Source: Pseudomonas wenzhouensis
GTDB taxonomy: Bacteria; Pseudomonadota; Gammaproteobacteria; Pseudomonadales; Pseudomonadaceae
Reading direction: 5' to 3'
Assembly (NCBI RefSeq): GCF_021029445.1
Contig: NZ_CP072610.1
Span: 3,968,001 to 4,032,000, forward strand
DNA: 64,000 nucleotides
The translations under genes and the position numbers were made by a program. The notes below the pieces were generated by a model. That model made no database searches. It saw only the letters and a program-made list of their open reading frames with translations, and was not told the DNA's origin. This document shows positions 19,549-29,164 of this stretch, in pieces (position 1 is the stretch's first letter; each line of letters begins with the position of its first letter).

Positions 19549-20211
19549 TCAACGTGCGCGACGCGCATAGGCAGCCAGTACGGTGCGTTCGGACTGCACC
19601 AGGTAGGCATCAAGCGCCTGCGCAGCCTCCTGAGCCTGCCCGGCTTCGAGGCGCTGGAGAATTGCCGCATTCATGTCGATGTAGGGCGAATGGAGGAACT
19701 CGGCATCGTTGAGCAGACCGAAGGCCAGGCGCAGCTCGGCGGACAGATGAGCATAGAAGGTATTGAGGCGCTCACTGTCGGCCAGTTCGACGATGGCGGC
19801 GTGAAACGCCATGTTGGCGGTCCCCGCGCCGCTCCAGTCCTGCGCTTCACGACAACGTTCGGCTGCGGCTACGGCCTGCGCCATGCGTTGCACGGCGGGA
19901 TGCTTGGGGTAGGCCTGAGCCAGTGCCTGGCATTCGATGAACCGGCGCACCCGGTAGATATCGATGATCGAAGCCATATCCGGTACGGCGACGAACACGC
20001 CACGATTGGGCTCGTGCTTGAGCAGACCTTCCTGGGTCAGCACACGGAAGGCCTCGCGCAGGGTATTGCGGGAAATATCCAGGCTCTCGCTCAGCGCCGC
20101 CTCGGACAGGCGCTGACCAGGCACCAGCTCACCATCGACCAGCTTGCGGCGGATTTCGGCCGTCACTGTTTCGCCAAGAGTGCGCGGATTGTCAGGCGTG
20201 TCTTTGCTCAT
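19549..20211 (-). CDS. GntR-family (FCD-type) regulator of the pxp module
   Basis: A FadR-subfamily regulator of 220 residues. The winged helix is at about residues 10-77 (RLSEAALSESLDISRNTLREA is its helix-turn-helix region) and an all-helical FCD ligand domain at about 90-210. The frame runs upstream to 20397, but the ATG at 20211 gives a normal N-terminus. It is divergent from the permease gene, and a perfect palindrome at 20373-20387 between them is the likely operator. The effector is probably the substrate of the module, for example 5-oxoproline; this is inference. Confidence 0.88.
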   Translation of the reverse strand: MSKDTPDNPRTLGETVTAEIRRKLVDGELVPGQRLSEAALSESLDISRNTLREAFRVLTQEGLLKHEPNRGVFVAVPDMASIIDIYRVRRFIECQALAQAYPKHPAVQRMAQAVAAAERCREAQDWSGAGTANMAFHAAIVELADSERLNTFYAHLSAELRLAFGLLNDAEFLHSPYIDMNAAILQRLEAGQAQEAAQALDAYLVQSERTVLAAYARRAR

Positions 20212-20372
20212 CGTTCCGTCCATTACGGTTGGCGGGGCTGCGGGGCCCGCAGATGCTCCATGAGTCCGCCCCCTGAAGCAAGCGCTGCCGGGTGTCACCA
20301 GATGCACAGCAATGGAACACAAGCGAGTAATTAGGTAACAAAATAGTGCATATTGATGAACCATAAAATATT

Positions 20373-20387
20373 TATTGTTGAACAATA
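20373..20387. promoter_or_regulatory. Candidate GntR operator
   Basis: A perfect 15-bp inverted repeat TATTGTT-G-AACAATA in the 275-base region between the divergent GntR and permease genes. It fits the FadR-type operator pattern (T-G-T near one side, A-C-A near the other). The surrounding 60 bases are the most AT-rich of the module, as expected for promoters. Confidence 0.65.
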
Positions 20388-20486
20388 TGATCAGCATTAA
20401 TCAACAACTCAGGCCGATTCGAAGGGTATTGGCACAGTGATTGCCTTGTCATGGACAACAGATCCTCCCCCATCCAGGAGCGCCCC

Positions 20487-21722
20487 ATGCAAGCCCAGAC
20501 CACCGCTGACTTCGCCCGCTCACGCCGCTCATCATTGATCGCGGCCATTTTCCTGATGGCCACTTCGGCCATTGGCCCCGGCTTCATCACCCAGACCGCC
20601 ACCTTCACCGCGACCATGGGCGCCGCCTTTGCCTTCGGCATCCTCGCTTCGATCCTCATCGACTTCGTGGTCCAGCTGAACGTCTGGCGTATCGTCACCC
20701 TGACCCGCATGCGCGCCTCGGATCTGGCCAACGCGGCAATTCCCGGTAGCGGCTACCTGCTGGCGGTGCTGGTGATCTTCGGCGGGCTAGTGTTCAACGT
20801 CGGCAACATCGCTGGTGCCGGCCTGGGCCTAAATGCGCTGATGGGACTGGATCCGAAATGGGGTGGCGGCCTCAGTGCGCTCATCGCCATCGGCATCTTC
20901 CTGTCCAAGCGCGCCGGCATCGCCGTCGACCGCCTGATCGTGGTGCTGGGCCTGTTGATGATCCTGCTCACCCTGTTCGTCGCCTTCGCCTCCAATCCGC
21001 CGCTTGGCGAGGCGCTGCGCCAGACCGTGTGGCCGGACACGATCAACTTCGCCACCATCACTACCATCGTCGGCGGCACCGTGGGTGGCTATATCACCTA
21101 CGCCGGCGCGCACCGCCTGCTCGATCGCGGCCTGGTTGGCGAGGAGCATGTGCAGGAAGTCACCAAGGCAGCGCTGAGTGGCATCGCGGTCACCGGCGTG
21201 ATGCGCTACGTGCTGTTCCTGGCGATTCTCGGCGTCGCTGCCAGCGGTGTGGTCATCGATACCTCCGGCCAGGGCGCCAATCCGGCGGCGCAGGCCTTCC
21301 AGGCGGCGGCGGGCCAACTCGGCCTGCGGACTTTCGGCCTGGTACTCTGGGCTGCGGCCATCACCAGCGTGATCGGCGCGGCCTATACCTCGATGTCCTT
21401 CATCACCGCCTTCATGCCTGGCATCAGCGAACGCGGGCGTAACCGCGCTACGGTGTTGTTCATTGCCTTGTCGCTGAGCGTTTATCTCATGCTCGGCACT
21501 GCGCCAGCCGCTCTGCTGGTGTTCGCGGGCGGCTTCAACGGCCTGATTCTGCCGATTGGCCTGAGCATCTTCGTCTACGTCGGCTGGCGTCGGTCCGACC
21601 TGATGGGCGGCTACCACTATCCGCGCTGGTTGCTGATCCTGGGTGCCGTTACCTGCATCCTGACCTGGTACATGGCGGCCAAATCGGTCGGTCCGATTTT
21701 CGCCTTCCTCAACGTGGCCTGA
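20487..21722 (+). CDS. NRAMP-like permease lacking the metal-binding motifs
   Basis: An integral membrane protein of 411 residues with about eleven helices and the NRAMP (LeuT-like) fold. The start at 20487 has a CCAGGAG ribosome site; a further ATG at 20451 is not supported. In metal-transporting NRAMPs, helix 1 carries DPGN and helix 6 a Met-Pro-His motif. Here the helix 1 region reads [16 protein letters not shown] and the helix 6 region [13 protein letters not shown], so both metal-site motifs are absent. It is therefore more likely to carry an organic solute. It leads the pxp gene cluster, with pxpA starting 16 bases after its stop, and may be the uptake system for the pathway substrate. 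Confidence 0.82.
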   Translation: MQAQTTADFARSRRSSLIAAIFLMATSAIGPGFITQTATFTATMGAAFAFGILASILIDFVVQLNVWRIVTLTRMRASDLANAAIPGSGYLLAVLVIFGGLVFNVGNIAGAGLGLNALMGLDPKWGGGLSALIAIGIFLSKRAGIAVDRLIVVLGLLMILLTLFVAFASNPPLGEALRQTVWPDTINFATITTIVGGTVGGYITYAGAHRLLDRGLVGEEHVQEVTKAALSGIAVTGVMRYVLFLAILGVAASGVVIDTSGQGANPAAQAFQAAAGQLGLRTFGLVLWAAAITSVIGAAYTSMSFITAFMPGISERGRNRATVLFIALSLSVYLMLGTAPAALLVFAGGFNGLILPIGLSIFVYVGWRRSDLMGGYHYPRWLLILGAVTCILTWYMAAKSVGPIFAFLNVA

Positions 21723-21738
21723 CTTCAGGAGACCCGAC

Positions 21739-22509
21739 ATGCCAACCATCGACCTCAACAGCGACCTGGGCGAGAGCTTCGGCCAGTGGTGCATGGGCGA
21801 CGATGCCGCGATGCTCGATATCGTCACCAGCGCCAACGTCGCCTGTGGTTTCCACGCCGGCGACCCGGCCGGCATCCTGCGTACCCTCAAGGCCGCCGCG
21901 GCCAAGGGCGTGACCATCGGCGCCCATGTCGCCTACCCGGACCTGGTCGGCTTCGGGCGCCGCAACATGGATATCGCCAGCGACGAGCTGAGCGCCGACG
22001 TGATCTACCAGATCGGCGCCCTGCAGGCCCTGGCCACTGCCGCCGGTACATCGGTGCGCTACGTGAAACCCCACGGCGCGCTGTACAACACCATTGCCCA
22101 CGACAGGCGCCAGGCCCTGGCGGTGATCGAGGCGATCCGCGCCGTCGACCCGAACCTGGTGCTGGTCGCCCTGGCCGGCTCAAAGCTGATCGAACTGGCC
22201 CGTGGCGAAGGCCTTACCTGCATCGCCGAAGCCTTCGCCGACCGCGCCTACACGCCGCAAGGCACCCTGGTGTCGCGCCGCGAGCCGGGCGCCGTGCTGC
22301 ACGACGCCGATCAGGTGGCGCAACGTATGCTGCGCCTGGTGCAAAGCGGCGAGGTCGAAGCCATCGACGGCAGCGTCACCCGCATCGAAGCCGACTCCAT
22401 CTGCGTGCACGGCGACAGCCCCGGCGCCATCCAGATGGCCCGCGAGGTGCGCCAGTTGCTGGAGCAGTCCGGCGTATCCCTACAATCTTTCGCCGGAGCC
22501 GCCCGATGA
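21739..22509 (+). CDS. pxpA: 5-oxoprolinase subunit A (LamB/YcsF family)
   Basis: A protein of 256 residues with the family start [11 protein letters not shown], and the blocks [26 protein letters not shown] and KPHGALYN typical of PxpA. In E. coli and B. subtilis PxpA acts with PxpB and PxpC in ATP-dependent cleavage of 5-oxoproline to glutamate. A ribosome site (AGGAG) lies before the ATG. The stop overlaps the next start in ATGA. Confidence 0.93.
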   Translation: MPTIDLNSDLGESFGQWCMGDDAAMLDIVTSANVACGFHAGDPAGILRTLKAAAAKGVTIGAHVAYPDLVGFGRRNMDIASDELSADVIYQIGALQALATAAGTSVRYVKPHGALYNTIAHDRRQALAVIEAIRAVDPNLVLVALAGSKLIELARGEGLTCIAEAFADRAYTPQGTLVSRREPGAVLHDADQVAQRMLRLVQSGEVEAIDGSVTRIEADSICVHGDSPGAIQMAREVRQLLEQSGVSLQSFAGAAR

Positions 22510-23312
22510 ACGCCCTCCAACGCGCCCAACAGGCGGCCATTGCCGCCGCCCGCCAGGCCCGCGCCGAGTACCGCAACGGCCGCGTCGCGCCTACGGCCGG
22601 TATCGCGCCGGGCATGACCCAGGCCAACCTGATCGCCCTGCCCCGTGACTGGGCCTATGACTTTCTGCTCTACGCCCAGCGCAACCCCAAGGCCTGCCCG
22701 GTGCTCGACGTGAGCGACGCCGGCAGCCCGCACACGGTACTGGCCGAAGGCGCCGACCTGCGCACCGACCTGCCGATGTACCGCATCTGGCGTGACGGCA
22801 AGCTCGCCGAGGAAGTCAGCGACGCCACCGCCGCCTGGGCCGAATACCCGGATATGGTGGCGTTTCTGATTGGCTGCAGCTTCACCTTCGAGACAGCCCT
22901 GCAGGAAGCCGGCATCGACGTGCGGCATATCACCGATGGCTGCAACGTGCCGATGTACCGCAGCAACCGCGCCTGCCGCCCGGCGGGTCGCCTGCATGGC
23001 GAGATGGTGGTGTCGATGCGGCCGATCCCGGCGGATCGCGTCGCCGAGGCGGCTGGCATTTCCGGGCGCTATCCCTCGGTGCACGGCGCCCCGGTGCATA
23101 TCGGCGAGCCGGAGCGGCTGGGCATCAAAGACCTGCACAAGCCGGATTTCGGCGACGCGGTGCGTATCGAGCCCGGTGAGGTGCCGGTGTTCTGGGCCTG
23201 CGGCGTGACGCCCCAGGCGGCGGTCATGGCCTCCGGCGTACCCTTCGCCATCACCCATTCGCCGGGGCATATGTTCATCACCGACGTGCCCGACAGCACG
23301 TACCACGTCTAG
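22506..23312 (+). CDS. DUF1445 / D-glutamate cyclase-family protein (putative hydro-lyase)
   Basis: A protein of 268 residues, full length for DUF1445 (UPF0317), with the blocks [34 protein letters not shown] and [11 protein letters not shown]. Databases call it a putative hydro-lyase or D-glutamate cyclase family, by relation to the mitochondrial enzyme that makes 5-oxo-D-proline from D-glutamate. The start overlaps the pxpA stop in ATGA, so it is part of the operon. In context it could feed 5-oxoproline to the Pxp proteins or act on a related ring compound; this is inference. Confidence 0.85.
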   Translation: MNALQRAQQAAIAAARQARAEYRNGRVAPTAGIAPGMTQANLIALPRDWAYDFLLYAQRNPKACPVLDVSDAGSPHTVLAEGADLRTDLPMYRIWRDGKLAEEVSDATAAWAEYPDMVAFLIGCSFTFETALQEAGIDVRHITDGCNVPMYRSNRACRPAGRLHGEMVVSMRPIPADRVAEAAGISGRYPSVHGAPVHIGEPERLGIKDLHKPDFGDAVRIEPGEVPVFWACGVTPQAAVMASGVPFAITHSPGHMFITDVPDSTYHV

Positions 23313-23321
23313 GAGGTTGTC

Positions 23322-24935
23322 TTGCGTTTTCTCCCCGCCAACCTCGATACGCTGCTCGTCGAGCTGCAGGATCTCGATGAAACCCTGGCGCTGTTCGCTG
23401 CCCTGCAGGCCGAGCCCATCGCCGGCGTCGAGGAAATCGTCCCAGCGGCCCGTACCCTGCTGATCCAGTACCGGCCCTGCGCCATCGAGCGCCAGGCGCT
23501 GATCGATGACATCGCCCGCCGCGACCTGAGCCAGCGCAGCGCCCGCGAAAGTCGGCGTGTCGAAATCCCCGTGCATTACAACGGCGAGGATCTCGACGAG
23601 GTCGCAAGCCTGCTCGGCATCAGCCGTGAGGAAGTGGTGCGCCGCCACACCAGCACCGATTACGAAGTGGCTTTCTGTGGCTTCGCCCCTGGTTTCGGTT
23701 ACCTGACCGGCGGCGCCAACTTCCAGGTGCCGCGCCGGCAGACGCCGCGCACCCGCATTCCTGCCGGTGCCGTGGCGTTGGCCGGCAACTTCAGCGGCAT
23801 CTACCCCAAGGCCAGCCCTGGAGGCTGGCAGATCATCGGCGTCACGCCCTTGCAGATGTGGGACCTGGGCCGTGATGAACCAGCCCTGCTGCGCCCAGGC
23901 TACAAAGTGCGCTTTCAGGATGCCGGCCCGCTGCCGGCTGGCGGCCTGCCAACGCACGAGCAGCCAACTAACGGTGGAATACGAACCGACGCTTATCTGG
24001 AAATCCTCAGCCCCGGCCTGCAAACCGTGCTGCAGGACCTGGGCCGCGCCGGCCATACCGACCAAGGCGTGTCGATGTCTGGCGCGCTGGATCGCGGCGC
24101 CCTGCGCGCCGCCAATCGCGTGGTGGGCAACGACTCGGCCTGCGCCTGCCTGGAAGTGGTGCTCGGCGGCCTGAGCTTCGTCTGCCACGGCCGCACGATC
24201 ATCGCAGTTAGCGGCGCGCAAACGCCCATCACCGTCATCACCGCCAGCGGCCTGCAATGGCAGCCGGGTAATTATCAGCCCATCGAACTGGACGACGGCG
24301 ACCGCGTCAGCCTCGGCGCGCCCCAGGCCGGGCTGCGCAGTTACCTGGCGATTCGCGGCGGCTTTCAGGTCACGCCGGTGCTGGGCAGCCTGTCCTACGA
24401 CAGCCTGGCCCAGGTCGGCCCGACGCCACTGAAGGCCGGTGACCGCCTGGGCGTCGAAACGATCAATGTCGGCAGCAGCGTATCGATGAGCGAAGGCCCG
24501 GCATTCGAGCTGCCGACCGCCAAGGACGTGATCACCCTGGATGTAGTCATGGGGCCGCGCAGCGACTGGTTCACCCAAGCCGCCATCGAGCGCCTGAGCA
24601 ACCAACTCTGGCGCGTCACGCCACAATCCAACCGGGTCGGCATTCGCCTGGAAGGCGAGGTGCCGCTGGAGCGCTGCAACCATGACGAGTTGCCCAGCGA
24701 AGGCACCTCACTGGGCGCCATCCAGGTGCCCGCCAACGGCCAACCGGTGCTGTTTCTCGCCGACCACCCGCTGACTGGCGGCTACCCGGTAATCGCTGCC
24801 GTAGCGCCCCACCATCTGGATCTGGCCGGGCAAATCCCGATCAACGCGCAGATCCGCTTCAACCCAATCGAGGCGTTCGCCGAACTGCAGGCCGACGTGC
24901 TCCTTTCCACTGCCGACGCGAAAGAGATCCCATGA
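23322..24935 (+). CDS. pxpBC: Fused 5-oxoprolinase subunits B and C (KipI-KipA / AHS1-AHS2)
   Basis: One chain of 537 residues joining two usually separate subunits. Residues about 1-215 are PxpB (KipI, AHS1), with the conserved [13 protein letters not shown] and [14 protein letters not shown]. Residues about 225-535 are PxpC (KipA, AHS2, biotin-dependent carboxyltransferase-like), with [17 protein letters not shown] and [18 protein letters not shown] start at 23322 follows a strong AGGAGG at the right spacing. The overlap with the next gene is ATGA. AHS1 plus AHS2 together resemble the carboxyltransferase part of urea carboxylase, which matters given the biotin carboxylase encoded next. Confidence 0.9.
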   Translation: MRFLPANLDTLLVELQDLDETLALFAALQAEPIAGVEEIVPAARTLLIQYRPCAIERQALIDDIARRDLSQRSARESRRVEIPVHYNGEDLDEVASLLGISREEVVRRHTSTDYEVAFCGFAPGFGYLTGGANFQVPRRQTPRTRIPAGAVALAGNFSGIYPKASPGGWQIIGVTPLQMWDLGRDEPALLRPGYKVRFQDAGPLPAGGLPTHEQPTNGGIRTDAYLEILSPGLQTVLQDLGRAGHTDQGVSMSGALDRGALRAANRVVGNDSACACLEVVLGGLSFVCHGRTIIAVSGAQTPITVITASGLQWQPGNYQPIELDDGDRVSLGAPQAGLRSYLAIRGGFQVTPVLGSLSYDSLAQVGPTPLKAGDRLGVETINVGSSVSMSEGPAFELPTAKDVITLDVVMGPRSDWFTQAAIERLSNQLWRVTPQSNRVGIRLEGEVPLERCNHDELPSEGTSLGAIQVPANGQPVLFLADHPLTGGYPVIAAVAPHHLDLAGQIPINAQIRFNPIEAFAELQADVLLSTADAKEIP

Positions 24936-26665
24936 AAAAAGTATTGATCGCCAACCGTGGTGAAATCGCCGTGCGCATCGCCCGCGCCTGCCGTGATTAC
25001 GGCGTGGCCTCCGTGGCCGTGTACGCCAATGCCGATATCGACGCCCTGCACGTGCGCCACGCCGACGAAGCTTACGCACTGGACGGCGAGCGCCCGGCTG
25101 ATACCTACCTGAACATCGACAAGCTGCTGGCCATCGCCAAGCGCGCTGGCGCCGATGCCGTGCACCCCGGCTACGGCTTTCTCTCCGAACGCGCCGACTT
25201 CGCCCGTGCCGTGCAAGGCGCCGGGCTGATCTGGATCGGCCCGAACCCGGACACCATCGACGTGCTCGGCGACAAGGTCGAGGCGCGCAAGCTCGCCCAG
25301 CAGGTCGGCGCGCCCCTGGTAGCCGGCACCCCCGGCCCGGTGCAGAGCGCCGCCGAGGTGCTGGCCTTTGCCGAGCAGCACGGTCTGCCCATCGCCATCA
25401 AGGCCGCATTCGGCGGTGGCGGGCGCGGCATGAAGGTCGCCTGGCGCATGGACGAAGTGGCCGAGCTGTACGCCTCAGCGGTGCGTGAAGCCGAGGCTGC
25501 CTTTGGCCGTGGTGAGTGCTTCGTCGAGCAGTTCCTCGACCGCCCACGGCATATCGAAGCGCAGGTGATCGCCGACACTCACGGCAAGGTGGTGGTGGTT
25601 GGCACCCGCGACTGCTCGCTGCAACGCCGCAACCAGAAGCTGGTGGAAGAAGCGCCAGCCCCCTTCATCACCGATGAGCAGCGCCAGCGCATTCACCAGT
25701 CCGCCCACGACATTTGCGCCAAGGCCGGCTATGTCGGCGCCGGCACCGTGGAATACCTGCTCAGCGCCGATGGCACCCTGTCGTTTCTGGAAGTGAACAC
25801 CCGCCTGCAGGTCGAGCACCCGGTCACCGAGGAAACCGCTGGGGTCGATCTGGTGATTGAGCAACTGCGCGTCGCCGACGGACTGCCGCTCTCGTTCACT
25901 GAAACACCGACGCCGCGCGGCCACAGCTTCGAGTTCCGTATCAACGCCGAAGACGCCGGCAAGGGCTTCCTGCCCACCCCCGGCAAGATCAGCGAATTCC
26001 GCGCCCCGAGCGGCCCGGGCGTGCGCCTGGACAGCGGCGTGGAAAGCGGCTCCAGCGTGCCTGGCACCTTCGACTCGATGATGGCCAAGCTGATCGTCAC
26101 CGGCGCCACCCGCGAACAGGCCATCGTCCGTGCGCGCCGTGCCCTGGCCGAGTTCCAGATCGACGGCATCGCCTCGGTGCTGCCGTTCCACCGTGCGGTG
26201 ATGGATCACGACGATTTCACCGGCCACGAGCGCTTCGCCGTGCACACGCGCTGGATAGAAACCGACTTCGCCGAGCAGATCACCCTGGCACCGCGCACCT
26301 TGCCGGCTGCTGGCGATACGGTGCTGCGCACCTTTATCGAGATCGACGGCAAACGCCACGAACTGGGCCTGCCGAGCGCCCTGCTACAAGGGTTGGCGCC
26401 GTTGGGCGGCAGCGCCCAGGCAACACCTCTGGCTACCGCACCGGATGCCGAAGAAGGCCTGATCAGCGCGCCGATTTCCGGCAACCTGCACGCCTGGCTG
26501 GTTGAGGACGGCGCCCAGGTCAACGCCGGCGAGGTGATCGCGGTGATGGAAGCCATGAAGATGGAAACCCAGGTCATCGCCCCCACGGACGGCACCTTAC
26601 GCATTCGTGAACAGGCAGGGGCTTATCTGGATGCGGGTGTGGCGTTGGCAAAGCTGGAAGGCTGA
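24932..26665 (+). CDS. Biotin carboxylase with C-terminal biotin carrier domain
   Basis: A protein of 577 residues. The biotin carboxylase part is at about 1-446: [18 protein letters not shown] at the start, the ATP-grasp loop GGGGRGMK, and catalytic [15 protein letters not shown] linker is followed by a biotinyl domain at about 500-577 with EAMKMET, whose biotinylation Lys is residue 543. It has the layout of the alpha subunits of acyl-CoA or urea-type carboxylases without a carboxyltransferase domain. It overlaps pxpBC in ATGA and is the last gene of the module. A dedicated carboxylase is not needed for the PxpABC reaction as described in E. coli and B. subtilis. Confidence 0.9.
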   Translation: MKKVLIANRGEIAVRIARACRDYGVASVAVYANADIDALHVRHADEAYALDGERPADTYLNIDKLLAIAKRAGADAVHPGYGFLSERADFARAVQGAGLIWIGPNPDTIDVLGDKVEARKLAQQVGAPLVAGTPGPVQSAAEVLAFAEQHGLPIAIKAAFGGGGRGMKVAWRMDEVAELYASAVREAEAAFGRGECFVEQFLDRPRHIEAQVIADTHGKVVVVGTRDCSLQRRNQKLVEEAPAPFITDEQRQRIHQSAHDICAKAGYVGAGTVEYLLSADGTLSFLEVNTRLQVEHPVTEETAGVDLVIEQLRVADGLPLSFTETPTPRGHSFEFRINAEDAGKGFLPTPGKISEFRAPSGPGVRLDSGVESGSSVPGTFDSMMAKLIVTGATREQAIVRARRALAEFQIDGIASVLPFHRAVMDHDDFTGHERFAVHTRWIETDFAEQITLAPRTLPAAGDTVLRTFIEIDGKRHELGLPSALLQGLAPLGGSAQATPLATAPDAEEGLISAPISGNLHAWLVEDGAQVNAGEVIAVMEAMKMETQVIAPTDGTLRIREQAGAYLDAGVALAKLEG

Positions 26666-26676
26666 GATCAGCCCCG

Positions 26677-26741
26677 GGTATCGCTGCGCTCCACCCAGGC
26701 TACAGTGGCCGAGGTAGCCTGGCGTTGAGCGCAGCGATACC
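26677..26741. repeat. Nested palindromic intergenic element
   Basis: The outer arms GGTATCGCTGCGCT and AGCGCAGCGATACC are perfect 14-bp inverted repeats. The inner arms CAGGCTAC and GTAGCCTG are perfect too. It resembles the dispersed REP-like palindromes of pseudomonads. It sits 11 bases after the biotin carboxylase stop and precedes the terminator. Confidence 0.7.
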
Positions 26742-26754
26742 AGGAAATCGAAAG

Positions 26755-26784
26755 CAAGAAGGGCAGCCTGAGCTGCCCTTCTTG
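26755..26784. terminator. Bidirectional terminator between the pxp module and trpE
   Basis: A 13-bp perfect stem CAAGAAGGGCAGC / GCTGCCCTTCTTG with a CTGA loop, between convergent genes. Confidence 0.85.
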
Positions 26785-26797
26785 TTATTCGCTGCGA

Positions 26798-28276
26798 TCA
26801 GAGCGAACCCTGCTCCGCCAAGGCCACGGCCTTGAACATGGCGCGGCGCTTGTTGAGGGTTTCTTCCCACTCCAGCGCGGGTACCGAGTCGGCGACGATG
26901 CCGGCACCAGCTTGCACATGCAGCTCGCCGTCCTTGATCACAGCGGTACGAATGGCAATCGCCGTGTCCATATTGCCGTTCCAGGCGTAGTAACCGACCG
27001 CACCGCCGTAGACGCCGCGTTTGACCGGTTCCAGCTCGTCGATGATTTCCATGGCGCGGATCTTCGGCGCACCGGACAGCGTGCCAGCCGGCAGAATGGC
27101 GCGCAGGGCGTCCATCGAGTTCAGGCCCTGTTTCAGCTCGCCGGTGACGTTGGAGACGATGTGCATGACGTTGGAATAGCGCTCGATGACCATCTTCTCG
27201 GTCAGTTTCACCGAGCCAACTTCCGAGACGCGGCCAGTGTCGTTACGGCCCAGGTCGATCAGCATCAGGTGCTCGGCAACTTCCTTGGCATCGGCCAGCA
27301 GATCCTGCTCCAGCGCCAGGTCCTGTTCCTCGGTGGCGCCGCGCGGGCGGGTGCCGGCGATGGGCCGCACGGTGACCAGGTTGTCCTCGACACGCACCAG
27401 CACTTCCGGCGACGAGCCGACCACGTGGAAATCGCCGAAGTTGAAGAAGTACATGTACGGCGTCGGGTTGATGCAGCGCAGCGCGCGGTACAGATCGATG
27501 GGCGCGGCCTTAAAGGGGATCGACATGCGCTGGGAAATCACCACCTGCATGCAGTCACCGGCCAGGATGTAATCCTTGATCGAATCCACCGCCCGCTCGT
27601 AATCCTCGCGGCTGAAGCTGGAGCGGAACGCCGGCTCGGCGCCCGCCGGCTTGTTCAGGTCCACGCCCAGGCGTGGGGTGAACGGCTGACGCAGCTTGTG
27701 CAGGATGTCCTGCAACTGCTGCTGACCACGGGCGAAGGCATCGGCCTCGGCCGGGTCGGCCAGGACGATAGCGATCATCTTGCCGGCCAGGTTATCGAAC
27801 ACCACCACGGCATCGGAGACGTTGAGCAGGATATCCGGTGTGCCCAGCGCATCGGGGTTCACCCCGGCGGCCAGCTTGGGCTCGACGTAACGCACGCTGT
27901 CGTAAGCGAAGTAACCGACCAGGCCGCCATTAAAGCGCGGCAAGCCGGCGATGGTCGGCACCTTGTAGCGCGCCTTGAACTGCTCGACGAAGGCCAACGG
28001 GTCGGCACATTGGTGGCGCTCGACTTCGACGCCGTCGGTGGTGATCACCACCTCGTGGCCGTGAACGCGCAGCACGGTGCGCGCCGGCAGACCAATGATC
28101 GAGTAGCGGCCCCATTTCTCACCGCCCTGCACGGATTCGAGCAGGTAGGAGTTGGGCGCGTCGGCCAGCTTCAGGTAAATCGACAGCGGCGTGTCGAAGT
28201 CGGCGATGGTTTCGCAGGCAAGCGGAATGCGGTTGTAGCCTTCAGCGGCTAAACGCAGGAATTCTTCGTGGATCAT
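26798..28276 (-). CDS. trpE: Anthranilate synthase component I
   Basis: Converts chorismate to anthranilate with ammonia from TrpG. It is 492 residues. Catalytic C-terminal blocks are seen: [30 protein letters not shown] and [14 protein letters not shown]. The N-terminal region [18 protein letters not shown] includes the tryptophan feedback site of the family. It starts at the ATG at 28276. It is preceded by its own leader peptide (28341-28385), so it is likely attenuated in parallel with trpGDC. It is separated from trpG by the accessory pxp module. Confidence 0.97.
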   Translation of the reverse strand: MIHEEFLRLAAEGYNRIPLACETIADFDTPLSIYLKLADAPNSYLLESVQGGEKWGRYSIIGLPARTVLRVHGHEVVITTDGVEVERHQCADPLAFVEQFKARYKVPTIAGLPRFNGGLVGYFAYDSVRYVEPKLAAGVNPDALGTPDILLNVSDAVVVFDNLAGKMIAIVLADPAEADAFARGQQQLQDILHKLRQPFTPRLGVDLNKPAGAEPAFRSSFSREDYERAVDSIKDYILAGDCMQVVISQRMSIPFKAAPIDLYRALRCINPTPYMYFFNFGDFHVVGSSPEVLVRVEDNLVTVRPIAGTRPRGATEEQDLALEQDLLADAKEVAEHLMLIDLGRNDTGRVSEVGSVKLTEKMVIERYSNVMHIVSNVTGELKQGLNSMDALRAILPAGTLSGAPKIRAMEIIDELEPVKRGVYGGAVGYYAWNGNMDTAIAIRTAVIKDGELHVQAGAGIVADSVPALEWEETLNKRRAMFKAVALAEQGSL

Positions 28277-28317
28277 GATCAGCCTCGTGGCGTGAAAAAT
28301 CAGTCAGATGCAAACGG

Positions 28318-28332
28318 GCCGCACGCAGCGGC
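28318..28332 (-). promoter_or_regulatory. Hairpin after the trpE leader peptide (candidate attenuator)
   Basis: GCCGC-TGCGT-GCGGC on the transcript strand, 8 bases past the leader stop, followed by CCGUUUGC and, further on, AUUUUU just before trpE. It has the same relative position as the hairpin in the trpGDC leader. The stem is short, so it is only a candidate. Confidence 0.4.
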
Positions 28333-28340
28333 AGGAAATG

Positions 28341-28385
28341 TCAGGCGCGCCAGCGCCAACGGGCCAGGGCCTTGATGACTTTCAT
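28341..28385 (-). CDS. trpL: trp leader peptide for trpE
   Basis: A 14-codon ORF, MKVIKALARWRWRA, that differs from the trpGDC leader at only two residues (Lys2/Ile4 here, Arg2/Leu4 there). The two adjacent Trp codons and the position just upstream of trpE indicate attenuation control. At DNA level the two leaders are identical over more than 30 bases and then diverge. Confidence 0.82.
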   Translation of the reverse strand: MKVIKALARWRWRA

Positions 28386-28483
28386 CCAGAGTTTGCAGGT
28401 GACCGCCACGGGAGCATCTCGAAGAGGGGAAATAACGAGCGGCCAAGGTAGCGCAGCCGCTCGACGCAAGCAACCCAATGCCG

Positions 28484-29164
28484 CTACAGCAGCTCGGCGA
28501 GGCTATCGACCACAAGCTGCGGCTCTTCCTCGGCCACCGGCCGACCGTGGTTGTAGCCGTAGCTCACCGCCACACAAGGCACGCCGGCTGCACGGGCCGC
28601 CAGCACATCATTGCGCGAGTCGCCGATGAACAGCGACTGCGATGCCTCGACGCCAGCCAGACGCATCACCTGCAGCAGCGCTGCCGGGTCGGGCTTTTGC
28701 TGCGGCAGGGTATCGCCGCCGATGATCCAGCGGAAATAACCGCCGAGCCCCACCTGCTCCAGCAGCGGCGCGACGAAACGCTCCGGCTTGTTGGTCACCA
28801 CGGCGAGCTCCACGGCTGCAGTGCTGAGCGCCTCAAGCAGCTCGTGCACACCGGGATAGAGCACGGTCAGGTCATGGCAGTCGGCATAGATATCGAGAAA
28901 GCGCGCCAGCGCCTCTTCCGTCTCGGCCTCACCCACTACCGTGTGATCCAAGCCACCGGCCAGGGCGCGGCGCACCAGCACCCGCGCGCCATTGCCAACC
29001 CATTCGCGAACCTGCTCCACACCCGCCGGCGGGCGTCCCAGCTCGACCAGCATGCGATCGACCGCTGCGGCCAGGTCAGGCACCGAGTCGATCAGCGTGC
29101 CGTCCAGGTCGAACATCACCAGGCGCGGCAGCTCGCCGCTGCACAGCGCGCGCAGCGGTTTCAT
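28484..29164 (-). CDS. gph: Phosphoglycolate phosphatase (HAD family)
   Basis: Removes phosphate from 2-phosphoglycolate. It is 226 residues with HAD motif [11 protein letters not shown] at about residues 18-27, motif II VVTNKP and motif III/IV KPDP with FIGDSRNDV. It is overlapped by rpe upstream in a 4-base overlap, the usual rpe-gph pair, and followed by the trpE leader region. The 28386-28483 gap should carry the trpE promoter. Confidence 0.92.
   Translation of the reverse strand: MKPLRALCSGELPRLVMFDLDGTLIDSVPDLAAAVDRMLVELGRPPAGVEQVREWVGNGARVLVRRALAGGLDHTVVGEAETEEALARFLDIYADCHDLTVLYPGVHELLEALSTAAVELAVVTNKPERFVAPLLEQVGLGGYFRWIIGGDTLPQQKPDPAALLQVMRLAGVEASQSLFIGDSRNDVLAARAAGVPCVAVSYGYNHGRPVAEEEPQLVVDSLAELL

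Noticed and set aside
21786..23312. A 508-codon + strand frame starting inside pxpA
   Set aside because: Its first part is pxpA read out of frame, rich in Arg/Pro. Only the part from the ATG at 22506 is the real DUF1445 gene.
22311..24683. A 790-codon open frame on the reverse strand across pxpA, the DUF1445 gene and pxpBC
   Set aside because: It is antisense to three well-supported genes. In G+C-rich DNA the frame opposite a biased coding strand is often open. No family features are seen in its translation.
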